Below, piece by piece: positions 8,568 to 17,069 of a stretch of DNA of 64,000 nucleotides; position 1 is the stretch's first letter, and each line of letters starts with the position of its first letter. The DNA lies in the NCBI RefSeq assembly GCF_016862275.1, contig NZ_BOMQ01000026.1, positions 124,001 to 188,000 on the forward strand. Reading direction: 5' to 3'. The notes below the pieces were generated by a model, which saw nothing but the letters and a program-made list of their open reading frames with translations, was not told the origin of the DNA and did no database searches. The DNA comes from Actinoplanes nipponensis (GTDB lineage Bacteria; Actinomycetota; Actinomycetes; Mycobacteriales; Micromonosporaceae). Position numbers and translations under genes: made by a program.

Positions 8568-9998
8568 GTGAGAATCAGCCGGAAACATTTCGCCCTGGCG
8601 CTGGCCCCGGTGCTGCTCGCCGGGGTGCTCAGCGCCCCGGCGGCGGCCGCCGCCGCGCCGACCTGCACGGCCCCCGTCGCCAGCACCACCCAGCCGGGCT
8701 ACCTCGTGGCCGACCCGGCGTGCGAGCTCAACGGCACCCCGTTCACCGCCACGCCGGAGTCCGTGGTGCACACCGGCATCCGCGACGGCGCCGCGTACCG
8801 GATCGAGGTGCCGAAGGCGTGGAACGGCCAGCTGGTCCTCTACGCGCACGGCTACCGCGGCACCGGCACCACCGTCTACGTGGACAGCCCCGCGCTGCGG
8901 GCGCACTACATCGCCCGGGGCTTCGCGTGGGCGGCCTCCAGCTACCAGACCAACGGCTACGACGTGGGCCAGGGCGTGCGGGACTCGTACGCCCTGATCG
9001 GCCTGTTCCGCGAGGTCACCGGCCGGGCCGCCAGGTCGGTCTACATGACCGGCGCGTCGATGGGCGGGCACATCACCGCGGTCGCGATCGAGGAGTACCC
9101 GCGGGCGTTCGTGGGCGCCATGCCGGTGTGCGGGGTGCTGGGCGACGCCGAGCTGTTCGACTACTTCCTGGACGCCAACGTCACCGCCGCCGCGCTCGCG
9201 GACGTCGACATCGAGTTCCCGCGGGCGCCCGACGCCGGGTACATCGACCGGTGGCGGGGCCAGGTCCAGCAGATCCTGCCCGCGCTGGGCGTCACCACCG
9301 GCCGGCCCCCGGCGCTCACCGCCGCCGGCAGGACCTGGTCCGACGTGGTCGAGCGGCGCAGCGGCGGGGAGCGGCCGGGCTTCGCCGGGGCGTTCGCGTA
9401 CTGGAACGCCGCGCCGTCCTCGGCGCCGACCCCGGACCTGCCGTTCCTGTTCGGCCTCTACCCGGGGCTGACCGGCGGCACCGCCCGGATCGCGGCCGGC
9501 AACGTCACCGACAACCGGTTCACCCTGTACCGCAGCACCGACCGCCTGCTGCCCACCGCCGCCGAGTGGCGCCTGAACGCCGACGTGCTGCGCGTGGCCC
9601 GCACGGCCCGGCCCAGCCGCGGTCTGGACGGCGTGCCGCGGGTGGACGGCCGCCCGCCCGTGCCGGTGCTGTCCATGCACGACGTCGGCGACCTGTTCGT
9701 GCCGTTCTCGATGGAGCAGGTGTACGCGCGCCGGGCGCTGAGCAACGGGCGTGGGCGGCTGTTCGTCTCCCGGGCCGTCCGGGGTGTCGGGCACTGCGAC
9801 TTCACCGCGCCGGAGCTGCAGCGCGGCTTCGACGACCTGGTCACCTGGGTGCGCGGCGGGCACCGGCCGGGCGGCGATGCGATCCTCAACCCGCGGGTGG
9901 TGGCGGCCGCCGACTTCGGGTGCCGCTACACCGTCGGTGAGCGTGCGGTCTTCGGGGCCGCCTGTCCCGCGAAAAGGGCCGCCGGCCGCGAGCGGTGA
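8568..9998 (+). CDS. Secreted alpha/beta hydrolase
   Basis: A 476-residue exported protein. The start is set at GTG 8568 because GGAGG lies 7 bases upstream and the sequence then opens with a clean signal peptide ([20 protein letters not shown], cleavage near AAAA-APTC). The hydrolase fold is indicated by [12 protein letters not shown] (oxyanion-type HG), the nucleophile elbow TGASMGGH, a probable acid in [11 protein letters not shown] and a histidine in GVGHCDF. Substrate is not evident; related actinomycete proteins are annotated only as alpha/beta hydrolases or lipase-like. It is divergent from the cutinase-type gene, so the two secreted hydrolases may share control through the 134 bases between them. 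Confidence 0.85.
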   Translation: MRISRKHFALALAPVLLAGVLSAPAAAAAAPTCTAPVASTTQPGYLVADPACELNGTPFTATPESVVHTGIRDGAAYRIEVPKAWNGQLVLYAHGYRGTGTTVYVDSPALRAHYIARGFAWAASSYQTNGYDVGQGVRDSYALIGLFREVTGRAARSVYMTGASMGGHITAVAIEEYPRAFVGAMPVCGVLGDAELFDYFLDANVTAAALADVDIEFPRAPDAGYIDRWRGQVQQILPALGVTTGRPPALTAAGRTWSDVVERRSGGERPGFAGAFAYWNAAPSSAPTPDLPFLFGLYPGLTGGTARIAAGNVTDNRFTLYRSTDRLLPTAAEWRLNADVLRVARTARPSRGLDGVPRVDGRPPVPVLSMHDVGDLFVPFSMEQVYARRALSNGRGRLFVSRAVRGVGHCDFTAPELQRGFDDLVTWVRGGHRPGGDAILNPRVVAAADFGCRYTVGERAVFGAACPAKRAAGRER

Positions 9999-10012
9999 CC
10001 CCTGGTGACCCC

Positions 10013-10053
10013 GGTCCCGGCCGTCGACGCGACCCGCTTCGACGGCCGGGACC
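10013..10053 (+). terminator. 15-base-stem hairpin after the hydrolase gene
   Basis: GGTCCCGGCCGTCGA and TCGACGGCCGGGACC are perfectly complementary with an 11-base loop, starting 14 bases after the stop codon. There is no T-tract. Confidence 0.65.
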
Positions 10054-10093
10054 ACCGGCGGGGGCGGAACCGGCTGGGGCAGAATCAGCCCTC

Positions 10094-10510
10094 ATGTCGA
10101 GAGAACCCCGCGTCTCCTGCGTCTTCATCTGTCACGACGGCGCCGGCGACATCCTGCTCGCCCGGCGCTCGGCCGGGGCCCGCGACGAGCCGGGCGCCTG
10201 GGACACCGGCGCCGGCGCGCTGGAGTTCGGCGAGACCTTCGACGCCGCCGTCATCCGCGAGGTCCGGGAGGAGTACGCGGCCGAGCCCCGCGAGATCACC
10301 ATGCTCGGCGTGCGCAACGTGGTCCGCGCCGAGCCGCCCTCGCACTGGGTGGCCGTGGTCTTCGCCGTCCGGGTGGACCGGGACGCGGTGGCCATCGGCG
10401 AGCCGCACAAGTTCGACGAGCTGGGCTGGTTCCGCCCGGGTTCCCTGCCGGCCCCGCTGCACTCCCAGCTCCCGGCCACAGTGGAGCTGTTCCGCGGCGC
10501 CCAGCTGTAA
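10094..10510 (+). CDS. NUDIX hydrolase
   Basis: A 138-residue stand-alone NUDIX protein. The NUDIX box runs GALEFGETFDAAVIREVREE, followed by YAAEP, so the glutamates and arginine needed for metal-dependent hydrolysis of nucleoside diphosphate-X bonds are present. The usual glycine after EE-x is replaced by alanine. The segment KFDELGWFRPGSLP is typical of MutT-like members that clean oxidised or surplus nucleotides. The ATG at 10094 is preferred over longer in-frame starts that would run into the hairpin at 10013-10053. Substrate is unknown, and the neighbours give no clue. Confidence 0.9.
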   Translation: MSREPRVSCVFICHDGAGDILLARRSAGARDEPGAWDTGAGALEFGETFDAAVIREVREEYAAEPREITMLGVRNVVRAEPPSHWVAVVFAVRVDRDAVAIGEPHKFDELGWFRPGSLPAPLHSQLPATVELFRGAQL

Positions 10511-10569
10511 CGCGGGGTTTTCTGCCACGAAACACTGGATTTGGCTTGGTCGATGTTCCATGCTGTGCC

Positions 10570-10583
10570 TGGGAGCGCTCCCA
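10570..10583. promoter_or_regulatory. CebR-type operator
   Basis: TGGGAGCGCTCCCA is a perfect 14-base palindrome identical to the operator bound by the LacI-family cellobiose/cellotriose repressor CebR in streptomycetes. It lies 35 bases before the cellulase start, a position suited to repression released by cello-oligosaccharides. No cebR gene is adjacent; the LacI-family gene at 47352-48395 is distant. Confidence 0.85.
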
Positions 10584-10617
10584 CATCCTCGTCGTCCCCC
10601 TTCGGAGGAACCCGCGC

Positions 10618-12330
10618 ATGTTCTCGACCCGATCCAAACGGCGTCTCGCCGCAGCCGCGGCGGCCGTCCTCGCCGCCCCGCTGCTGTGGTTCGCCACCAC
10701 CGGCACCTCCTCGGCCGCGGCGGCCGCCCCGGCCGAGGACTGGCTGCACGTCAGCGGCAACCAGATCGTCGACGAGGCCGGCAACCCGGTCTGGCTGACC
10801 GGGACCAACTGGTTCGGCTTCAACGCCGGCGAGCGGGTCTTCCACGGACTCTGGTCGGCCAACCTCACCGAGGTCACCCGGTCGATGGCCCAGCGGGGCA
10901 TCAACCTGGTCCGGGTGCCTATCTCCACCCAGCTGCTGCTGGAGTGGAAGGCCGGCCAGGCCACCGTGCCCTCCGGCGTCAACACGTACGCCAATCCCGA
11001 GCTGACCGGCAAGACCACGCTGCAGGTCTTCGACGCCTTCCTGGCGCTCTGCCGCCAGTACGGCATGAAGGTCCTGCTCGACGTGCACAGCGCCGAGGCC
11101 GACAACTCGGGCCACAACCACCCGGTCTGGTGGAAGGGCACCATCACCACCGAGAACTTCTACCAGGCGTGGGAGTGGGTGACCGCGCGCTACAAGAGCG
11201 ACGACACGCTGGTCGCGATGGACCTCAAGAACGAGCCGCACGGCGCGCAGAACGAGACCCCCCGCGCCAAGTGGGACGGCTCCACCGACGCGGACAACTG
11301 GAAGAACGTCGCCCAGACCGCGGCCCGGCGCATCCTGGCCATCAACCCCAAGGTGCTGGTGCTGGTCGAGGGCATCCAGGTCTACCCGAAGCCCGGCGCC
11401 ACCTGGTCCTCGCCGAACACCAACCCGGACCTGAGCTCCAACTTCGACAACACGTGGTGGGGCGGCAACCTGCGCGGCGTCAAGGACTACCCGATCAACC
11501 TGGGCGCCGACCAGGACCAACTGGTCTACTCCCCGCACGACTACGGTCCGCTGGTGTACGACCAGCCGTGGTTCCAGAAGCCGTTCACCAAGGCCTCGCT
11601 GACCACCGACGTGTGGACGCCCAACTGGCTCTACGTGCACGACAGCGGCACCGCGCCGCTGCTGGTGGGCGAGTGGGGCGGGCGGCTCGGCCAGGACGAG
11701 CGGCAGGACCGCTGGATGACCGCGCTGCGCGACCTGATCGTGGACAAGCACCTGCACCAGACGTTCTGGGTGCTCAACCCCAACTCCGGCGACACCGGCG
11801 GCCTGCTGCTCGACGACTGGAAGACCTGGGACGAGCAGAAGTACGCCCTGCTCAAGCCGGCCCTGTGGCAGTACGCGGGCAAGTTCGTCAGCCTGGACCA
11901 CCAGGTTCCGCTGGGCGGCGCGGGCAGCACCACCGGCATGAGCCTGGCGGCCCGGTACGGCGGCGGCACCGAGCCCACCGGCTCGGCCTCGCCGTCGGCC
12001 TCCGCGTCGACCTCCACCCCGCCGGTGCCCTCCGGCGCCTGCACGGCCACCTACGCCCAGACCGGCGCGTGGTCGGGTGGCTTCCAGGGCGAGGTCACGA
12101 TCAAGAACACGGGTACGTCGGCCACCCGCTCCTGGACGGCGACGTGGACGATGCCCTCCGGCACGTCGGTGGCGTCACTGTGGAACGGGACGCTGAGCAC
12201 CTCGGGCTCGACGCTGACGGTGCGCAACGCGGCCCACAACGGCGCCCTGGCCGCCGGGGCGAGCACCACGTTCGGCTTCGTCGGCTCCGGCCCGGCGCCG
12301 ACCCCGGCGATCACCTGCTCGGCGTCGTAG
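10618..12330 (+). CDS. Secreted GH5 endoglucanase with C-terminal CBM2
   Basis: A 570-residue exported cellulase. A signal peptide (KRRLAAAAAAVLAAPLLWF) leads into a GH5 domain with acid/base Glu206 in DLKNEPHG and nucleophile Glu352 in LLVGEWGG. A Ser/Pro/Thr linker (SPSASASTSTPPVPSG) precedes a family 2 cellulose-binding module from about residue 475 (CTATYAQTGAWSGGFQGEV) to the C-terminal cysteine. It should cleave internal beta-1,4-glucan bonds outside the cell. The ATG at 10618 is preferred over an earlier GTG because GGAGGA lies 9 bases upstream, and an earlier start would place the operator inside the gene. Control by the CebR-type box just upstream is expected. Confidence 0.95.
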   Translation: MFSTRSKRRLAAAAAAVLAAPLLWFATTGTSSAAAAAPAEDWLHVSGNQIVDEAGNPVWLTGTNWFGFNAGERVFHGLWSANLTEVTRSMAQRGINLVRVPISTQLLLEWKAGQATVPSGVNTYANPELTGKTTLQVFDAFLALCRQYGMKVLLDVHSAEADNSGHNHPVWWKGTITTENFYQAWEWVTARYKSDDTLVAMDLKNEPHGAQNETPRAKWDGSTDADNWKNVAQTAARRILAINPKVLVLVEGIQVYPKPGATWSSPNTNPDLSSNFDNTWWGGNLRGVKDYPINLGADQDQLVYSPHDYGPLVYDQPWFQKPFTKASLTTDVWTPNWLYVHDSGTAPLLVGEWGGRLGQDERQDRWMTALRDLIVDKHLHQTFWVLNPNSGDTGGLLLDDWKTWDEQKYALLKPALWQYAGKFVSLDHQVPLGGAGSTTGMSLAARYGGGTEPTGSASPSASASTSTPPVPSGACTATYAQTGAWSGGFQGEVTIKNTGTSATRSWTATWTMPSGTSVASLWNGTLSTSGSTLTVRNAAHNGALAAGASTTFGFVGSGPAPTPAITCSAS

Positions 12331-12542
12331 GCCGTCGCGGTCCCAGCGGGCCCCCGCCGGGGAGGACGTCATGACCTCGTCGGCGGCCCCGCGGATGGAG
12401 CCGCCCAGGGCGGCGCGCAGCTCCGGATCCTCCGGCCGCCGCGCGCCGTCCAGGGCGGCCACGAAACGGTTCGGCCACCCTCCCGGACAGGCCGGAACGG
12501 TCAGACGTATGAACGGCGCGGGCCCCGGGTAGGCCGCGCCGC

Positions 12543-13820
12543 ATGGCACGCTACGGCGACGAGGTGGCGGCGCTGGCGACCGCGCTGCGCGATGCCGGTG
12601 ATCTGGACCGGCTGGTCGAACGGGCCGGCCCGGCCCGGGTGGTCCTGGTGGGCGAGGCCAGTCACGGCACCCACGAGTTCTTCACCTGGCGGGCCGCGCT
12701 CACCCGGCGGCTCATCGAGGAGCACGGCTTCTCGTTCGTCGCGGTGGAGGGGGACTGGCCGGACTGCGCCCGGGTGGACCGGGCGGTGCGGGACCCGGCC
12801 GGTGCGGCCGGCCCACCTCGGGAGGCGCTGCTGGGGCACGACCGGTGGCCGGCGTGGATGTGGGCCAACGAGGAGGTCGCTGACTTCTGCGCCTGGCTGC
12901 GGGCGTACAACCTGGGGCGGGAACGGCCGGTGGGCTTCCACGGGCTGGACGTGTACTCGCTGTGGGAGTCGCTGCGCGAGGTCCTCGGGCACCTGCGGGA
13001 GCACGACCCCGACCAGGTGCCGGCCGCGCTGGCCGCGTACCGGTGCTTCGAGCCGTTCGCCGAGGACCCCCAGTCGTACGCCTGGGCCACCCGCTTCGTC
13101 GCGGCGAGCTGCGAGAACGAGGTCGTGGACCTGCTCGTGCGGCTGCGCGAGCGGGCCGTACGCCAGGCCGGCGAGTTCGCCGCCTGGCAGAACGCGGCGG
13201 TGGTGGCCGGCGCGGAGCACTACTACCGGGCGATGGTGCACGGCGGCCCCCGCTCGTGGAACGTCCGCGACCGGCACATGGACGACACCCTGGACCGGCT
13301 GCTGGAGCACTACGGCGCGGGCGCGAAGGCGGTGGTGTGGGCGCACAACACCCACGTCGGCGACGCCCGGGCCACCGAGCAGTCGCGGCACGGCGAGAAC
13401 ACCCTGGGGGAGCTGGCCCGCGACCGCCACGGCCGGGACCGGGTGGTGCTGGTCGGCTTCGGCACGCACCGCGGCACGGTGCTGGCCGGCGACTCCTGGG
13501 GCGCGCCGGGGCGGGCCCTGCCGGTGCCGCCGGCCCGCCCGGACTCGCTGGAGGACGTGCTGCACGCGACCGCCCCGGCGCGGGCCCAGCTGGTCTTCCC
13601 GGCCCGGTACGGCCCGCCGCTGCTGACCGACGAGCTGGCCCACCGGGCCATCGGCGTGGTGTACCGCCCGGAGCGTGAGCGCGGGGCCAACTACGTCCCG
13701 ACGGTGCTGGGCGAGCGCTACGACGCCTTCCTGTGGTTCGACGAGACCCGGGCGGTCCGCCCCCTGCACCCGGCGACGCTCGACAGCCGCGAGCTGGAGA
13801 CCTTCCCGTCCGGCGTCTAG
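12543..13820 (+). CDS. Erythromycin esterase family protein
   Basis: A 425-residue protein of the EreA/EreB-like family. Characteristic parts are VVLVGEASHGTHEFF near the N-terminus, VAVEGDWPDCARVDR, and VVWAHNTHVGDARAT in the second half, carrying the Glu/His residues thought to activate water. EreA/B hydrolyse the lactone ring of 14-membered macrolides, but most chromosomal actinomycete relatives have no proven antibiotic substrate. No signal peptide is seen. It has no operon partner. The 212 bases before it hold nothing recognisable. Family call is strong; resistance function is uncertain. Confidence 0.88.
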   Translation: MARYGDEVAALATALRDAGDLDRLVERAGPARVVLVGEASHGTHEFFTWRAALTRRLIEEHGFSFVAVEGDWPDCARVDRAVRDPAGAAGPPREALLGHDRWPAWMWANEEVADFCAWLRAYNLGRERPVGFHGLDVYSLWESLREVLGHLREHDPDQVPAALAAYRCFEPFAEDPQSYAWATRFVAASCENEVVDLLVRLRERAVRQAGEFAAWQNAAVVAGAEHYYRAMVHGGPRSWNVRDRHMDDTLDRLLEHYGAGAKAVVWAHNTHVGDARATEQSRHGENTLGELARDRHGRDRVVLVGFGTHRGTVLAGDSWGAPGRALPVPPARPDSLEDVLHATAPARAQLVFPARYGPPLLTDELAHRAIGVVYRPERERGANYVPTVLGERYDAFLWFDETRAVRPLHPATLDSRELETFPSGV

Positions 13821-13970
13821 CCCTGAACCCATCATCCTAGGACGCCTTAGAGGGTGTGTGCGGGGTCGCCGAAGGCCGGACTTGAGGATTCGCCGGGCCC
13901 GAACCGAACGGCAACCCGGGCGCCCCCGATCTGCGCTCCCCGGCTGCGGCGGTGTCCCGATGGGGTTGGC

Positions 13971-14240
13971 ATGACGGACACGCAGATTGTTGAGCTGGGG
14001 CTGCAGGCCATGACGATCGCGGCGAAGATGTGTGCGCCGGTGTTGTTGACGGCGTTGCTGATCGGGTTCGCGATCTCGTTGTTCCAGTCGGTGACCCAGA
14101 TCCAGGAGGCGACGTTGTCGTTCGTGCCCAAGGCGGTGGGGGTGGGTGCGGCGATTCTGTTCTCGGGGAACTGGATGTTGCATGAGATGGTGACGTTCAC
14201 GACGCAGCTGTTCGAGAGGATCCCGACGCTGGTCGCCTGA
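13971..14240 (+). CDS. fliQ: Orphan flagellar export protein FliQ
   Basis: An 89-residue, full-length FliQ: MTDTQIVELGLQAMTIAAKM, one membrane helix around 21-40, and a second around 56-75 ending in the conserved FTTQLFERIP. FliQ is part of the FliPQR export gate of the flagellar type III secretion apparatus. It is normally encoded between fliP and fliR, but no other flagellar gene is in the window. Codon use is unlike the neighbours: six of twelve leucines are TTG and nearly all alanines are GCG, whereas flanking genes favour CTG and GCC. The ATG has GGGG 5 bases upstream, and a near-perfect terminator follows. It may be a transposed duplicate or a member of a split flagellar regulon. Confidence 0.9.
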   Translation: MTDTQIVELGLQAMTIAAKMCAPVLLTALLIGFAISLFQSVTQIQEATLSFVPKAVGVGAAILFSGNWMLHEMVTFTTQLFERIPTLVA

Positions 14241-14256
14241 GCGCGAAGCTGACGAG

Positions 14257-14284
14257 AAAGGGCCGCCCACCGGGCGGCCCTTTT
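14257..14284. terminator. Rho-independent terminator after fliQ
   Basis: GGGCCGCCC-ACC-GGGCGGCCC is a perfect 9-base stem with a 3-base loop, preceded by AAA and followed by TTTT. It separates fliQ from the convergent SRPBCC gene and could serve both strands. Confidence 0.93.
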
Positions 14285-14296
14285 CGTGTGCCTGGT

Positions 14297-14758
14297 TCAG
14301 CCCAGCTTGCGCAGGTACGCGTCCAGCGCCTCGTAGCTCTGGTTCGCGCCCGCCTCCATGCCGGACTCCAGCATGCCGTCGCGGTCCTCCTGCGAGCTGA
14401 ACGTGCTCATCCCGGTCACCGTGGTCCGGCCGTTCTCCTCGGTGAAGACGTACCGCTCCACCAGCACGTGCCCGGCCATCGGCTCGTACTCGAAGGTCCA
14501 GGTGAACGTCTCGGGCGCCGAGATCTCCCGGAACTCGCCGCGGAAGGCGTGTTCCTGGCCGTCGGCCGTCTCCACGAACCGCCACTTGCCGCCGACCCGG
14601 AAGTCGATCGTCACGTCCAGCGGGTTGCCCCGGCCCCACCAGTGGCGCAAGTGCTCGGCCTGGGTGTGCGCGGCGAAGACCAGGTCCCGGGGCGCGTCGA
14701 ACGTGCGGCTCATGACCAGTTCGGTGGGGCTGGGGGTGCTGACGCTGATGGTGCTCAT
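14297..14758 (-). CDS. SRPBCC / AHSA1-like protein
   Basis: A 153-residue protein of the START/SRPBCC ligand-binding fold (AHSA1-like group). It shows SRTFDAPRDLVFAAHTQAEH, HWWGRGNPL, DFRVGGKWRF and the C-terminal GMEAGANQSYEALDAYL typical of the group. These proteins bind small hydrophobic ligands; no catalytic residues are defined. Its ATG overlaps the stop of the upstream ArsR gene (ATGA), so the pair is one operon, a very common actinomycete arrangement in which the regulator controls the effector. Transcription probably starts at the direct-repeat operator before arsR. Confidence 0.92.
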   Translation of the reverse strand: MSTISVSTPSPTELVMSRTFDAPRDLVFAAHTQAEHLRHWWGRGNPLDVTIDFRVGGKWRFVETADGQEHAFRGEFREISAPETFTWTFEYEPMAGHVLVERYVFTEENGRTTVTGMSTFSSQEDRDGMLESGMEAGANQSYEALDAYLRKLG

Positions 14759-15090
14759 GGCTGCTCCTTCTGCAGGTCGTCCAGGTATCCGCCGAGCGTG
14801 TCGTAGCGCTCCTCCCAGAGCCGCCGGTACTGCTCCACCCAGCCCGCGACCTCGCGCAGCGGCGCCGGCTCGATCCGGCAGCGCCGCCACTGGGCCTCGC
14901 GGGTCCGGGCGATCAGGCCGGCGCGTTCCAGCACGTTCAGGTGCTTGGAGATCGCCTGCATGCTGATCGGGAACGGGGCCGCGAGCTCGTTGACCGTGGC
15001 CTCGCCGCGGGCCAGCCGGGCGAGGATCGCCCGTCGGGTCGGATCGGCGAGGGCGGCGAAGACGCCGCTGATCGGGTCGACCGTCGTCAT
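14755..15090 (-). CDS. ArsR family transcriptional regulator
   Basis: A 111-residue winged-helix repressor: FAALADPTRRAILARLARGE, then the recognition region ISMQAISKHLNVLERAGLIAR. The cysteine pairs of metal-sensing ArsR proteins are absent, so the signal is likely not a heavy metal. The C-terminal WVEQYRRLWEERYDTLGGYL is typical of the subfamily paired with SRPBCC proteins. The ATG at 15090 is chosen because AGGTGG lies 8 bases upstream; a TTG at 15096 is an alternative. It is likely autoregulated through the repeats at 15106-15133. Confidence 0.92.
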   Translation of the reverse strand: MTTVDPISGVFAALADPTRRAILARLARGEATVNELAAPFPISMQAISKHLNVLERAGLIARTREAQWRRCRIEPAPLREVAGWVEQYRRLWEERYDTLGGYLDDLQKEQP

Positions 15091-15105
15091 GCTCAACCAC
15101 CTGGA

Positions 15106-15133
15106 TTATCAACTGATCGGCTTATCAACCGAT
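15106..15133. promoter_or_regulatory. Probable ArsR operator (direct repeat)
   Basis: TTATCAACTGAT (15106-15117) and TTATCAACCGAT (15122-15133) are near-identical repeats 16 bases apart. Each contains an ATCA-N2-TGAT or ATCA-N2-CGAT dyad. They lie just before the arsR ribosome binding site, where an autoregulatory site is expected. Confidence 0.6.
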
Positions 15134-15214
15134 GGGTTTAGCGTACTGCTCAGTCGGGTCCTGTCAAGGGGTGACGGGGCGGGAATCGGGCGGAGCCGGC
15201 GGCGCGCCGGAGCG

Positions 15215-16012
15215 TCAGCGGTCGGCCACCACGACGCGGATGGTGGTGGTGAGGTGGATGGCGCCGTCGTCGGCCCGGGCGGCGGCCAGCTCGGCCGCGG
15301 CGTCGGCGGTCGCGGCGGCCAGCCGGTCCGGGGGAACCTTGGCGACGACGGCGCGACCGCCGTGCGACGCCACCCAGGTCAGCCAGTGCCCGACGTCGGC
15401 GAAGCGGCTCACCTGGGTGAACTCGGTGACCCGGACGGCGGAGAAGGCGCCCAGGGCCGCCCGCAGCGACTCCTCGGAGCCGAACACGCCGGGCGCCGGA
15501 TCCCGCCGGGGCGTCCCGGTGTGCGCGGCCAGCGCCTTCATCGCGCGCTCGTACCGGGGGTCGAACGCGACGAACGAGCTGAACGCCAGCCGCCCGCCCG
15601 GCCGCAGCAGCCGCCGGTACGCCGCCAGGGCGGCCGGGAGATCCGGCAGGAAGAACAACACCAGGCCGGCCGTGACCACGTCGAACGAACCCGGCGGGAA
15701 ATCGGGCGCCCCGGCGTCGCCCACGCGCACCGACACGCCCGGCAGCGACGCGGTCGCCGCCCGGGTGAGCTCCACCATGGCCGGCGCCAGGTCGATCCCG
15801 ACGACCCGGCCGGTCGGCCCGGCGGCGGCCGCGGCGCTGAGCAGCACCGCGCCGCGCCCACAGCCGACGTCCAGGACGTGCTCGCCGGGCCGGACCGCCG
15901 CGCGGCGCACCAGCTCGGACCCCATCGGCGTGAAGAAGTCGACGCCCACGCTGTCGTAGCTCGCGGCCGCCTGGTCGAACGTCCCGACCACGCCGGGCAC
16001 CTCAGAAGGCAT
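15215..16012 (-). CDS. Class I SAM-dependent methyltransferase
   Basis: A 265-residue methyltransferase of the UbiE/Methyltransf_11-like type. AdoMet motif I is HVLDVGCGRGAVLL, motif II GRVVGIDLAPAMVEL, and motif post-I includes VRVGDAGAPDFPPGSFDVVTAG, followed by YRRLLRPGGRLAFSSF. It lacks membrane segments and should be cytoplasmic. Its start overlaps the end of the Spl-like radical SAM gene by 11 bases, which makes it the last gene of the MFS/radical SAM/methyltransferase operon. The methyl acceptor is unknown. Confidence 0.9.
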   Translation of the reverse strand: MPSEVPGVVGTFDQAAASYDSVGVDFFTPMGSELVRRAAVRPGEHVLDVGCGRGAVLLSAAAAAGPTGRVVGIDLAPAMVELTRAATASLPGVSVRVGDAGAPDFPPGSFDVVTAGLVLFFLPDLPAALAAYRRLLRPGGRLAFSSFVAFDPRYERAMKALAAHTGTPRRDPAPGVFGSEESLRAALGAFSAVRVTEFTQVSRFADVGHWLTWVASHGGRAVVAKVPPDRLAAATADAAAELAAARADDGAIHLTTTIRVVVADR

Positions 16013-17069
16013 AGCGGATCCGACAATACGGGATGCGGGCGGTGATCAGGTCGGTGAGGGCGGCGACGTACCGTCCTTTGTCGCCGGTGCGGTAGCGCAC
16101 GTTGAGCGCGCCGTTCTCCGACCGCTTCACCTGCTGCAGCTCGGGGCGCCAGAGCAGCTCCTCGGCCCGCGGATGCCAGCCCAGGTTGACCTGGTGCAGG
16201 TCCCGGTTGTGGGTCAGGAAGATGACCTCGGCGGCCAGCTGGGCCCGGGCCGCCGGCCCGATGCCGGCGTCGAGCTGCTCCAGCAGGACGGCCCAGTCCT
16301 CGAGCCAGCCGTCGCGGACCACCACCGGGCTGAAGTTGACGTGCACCTCATAGCCGGCCGCCACGAAGTCGTCGATGGCGGCGATCCGCGCGGCGACCGG
16401 GCTGGTGCGGATGTCGAGCAGCTTGGCGTCGCCGGCCGGCATCAGCGAGAAGCGGATCCGGGTGCGGCCCTGCGGGTCCCAGCCCAGCAGGTCGCGGTTG
16501 ACGTGCTTGGTGGCGAAGCTGGCCTTGGCGGTGGGCAGCCAGCGGAACAGCTCGACCAGGTCGCGGACGTTGTCGCTGATCCGGGCGTCCAGCGAGCAGT
16601 CGGAGTTCTCGCCGATGTCGTACACCCAGGCCAGCGGGTCGCACTCGTTCGGCGCCGACTTGACCCCCTGGCGGGCGACGTGGCGCTGCACGTACCCCTG
16701 GATCTTGTCGATGTTGGCGAACACGGTGATCGGGTTGCTGTAGCCCTTGCGCCGCGGCACGTAGCAGTAGGCGCAGGCCATCGCGCAGCCGTTCGCGGTC
16801 GACGGGGCGATGAAGTCGGCCGAGCGGCCGTTCGGGCGGGCGGCCAGGGACTTCTTGATCCCCAGCACGAGCGCCTCGCGCTTGATCCGGACCCAGCGGT
16901 CGACGTTGGTCTCGTCGCCGTACAGCTCCGGGATGCGGTGGTGGCTGTCCACCTCGACCCGCTGCGCGTCGGGGAAGCGGGCCAGGATCTCCCGGCCCCG
17001 CGGCAGGGCGGCGGCCTCCGGCTCGACGTAGATCCGGCGGATGTCCAGCAGCTCGGCCGGGGTCGTCAC
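16002..17069 (-). CDS. Spore photoproduct lyase family radical SAM protein
   Basis: A 355-residue radical SAM enzyme. The cluster motif CAMACAYC (CX3CX2C, Cys95, Cys99, Cys102) sits in STANGCAMACAYCYVPRRKG. The overall pattern, including SHHRIPE near the N-terminus and HVNFSPVVVRDGWLEDW, matches the spore-photoproduct-lyase-like family of actinomycetes. Bacillus Spl repairs the thymine dimer spore photoproduct; the actinomycete relatives have not been tied to that lesion. It starts with GTG overlapping the MFS stop (GTGA) and is followed by a methyltransferase. Its place in an efflux-type operon is odd for a DNA repair enzyme and may suggest another substrate. Confidence 0.85.
   Translation of the reverse strand: MTTPAELLDIRRIYVEPEAAALPRGREILARFPDAQRVEVDSHHRIPELYGDETNVDRWVRIKREALVLGIKKSLAARPNGRSADFIAPSTANGCAMACAYCYVPRRKGYSNPITVFANIDKIQGYVQRHVARQGVKSAPNECDPLAWVYDIGENSDCSLDARISDNVRDLVELFRWLPTAKASFATKHVNRDLLGWDPQGRTRIRFSLMPAGDAKLLDIRTSPVAARIAAIDDFVAAGYEVHVNFSPVVVRDGWLEDWAVLLEQLDAGIGPAARAQLAAEVIFLTHNRDLHQVNLGWHPRAEELLWRPELQQVKRSENGALNVRYRTGDKGRYVAALTDLITARIPYCRIRYAF

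Noticed and set aside
12331-12542. Small genes between the cellulase and the erythromycin-esterase homologue
   Set aside because: Candidate frames of 50-80 codons on both strands have no ribosome binding site and Arg/Pro/Gly-rich shadow composition.
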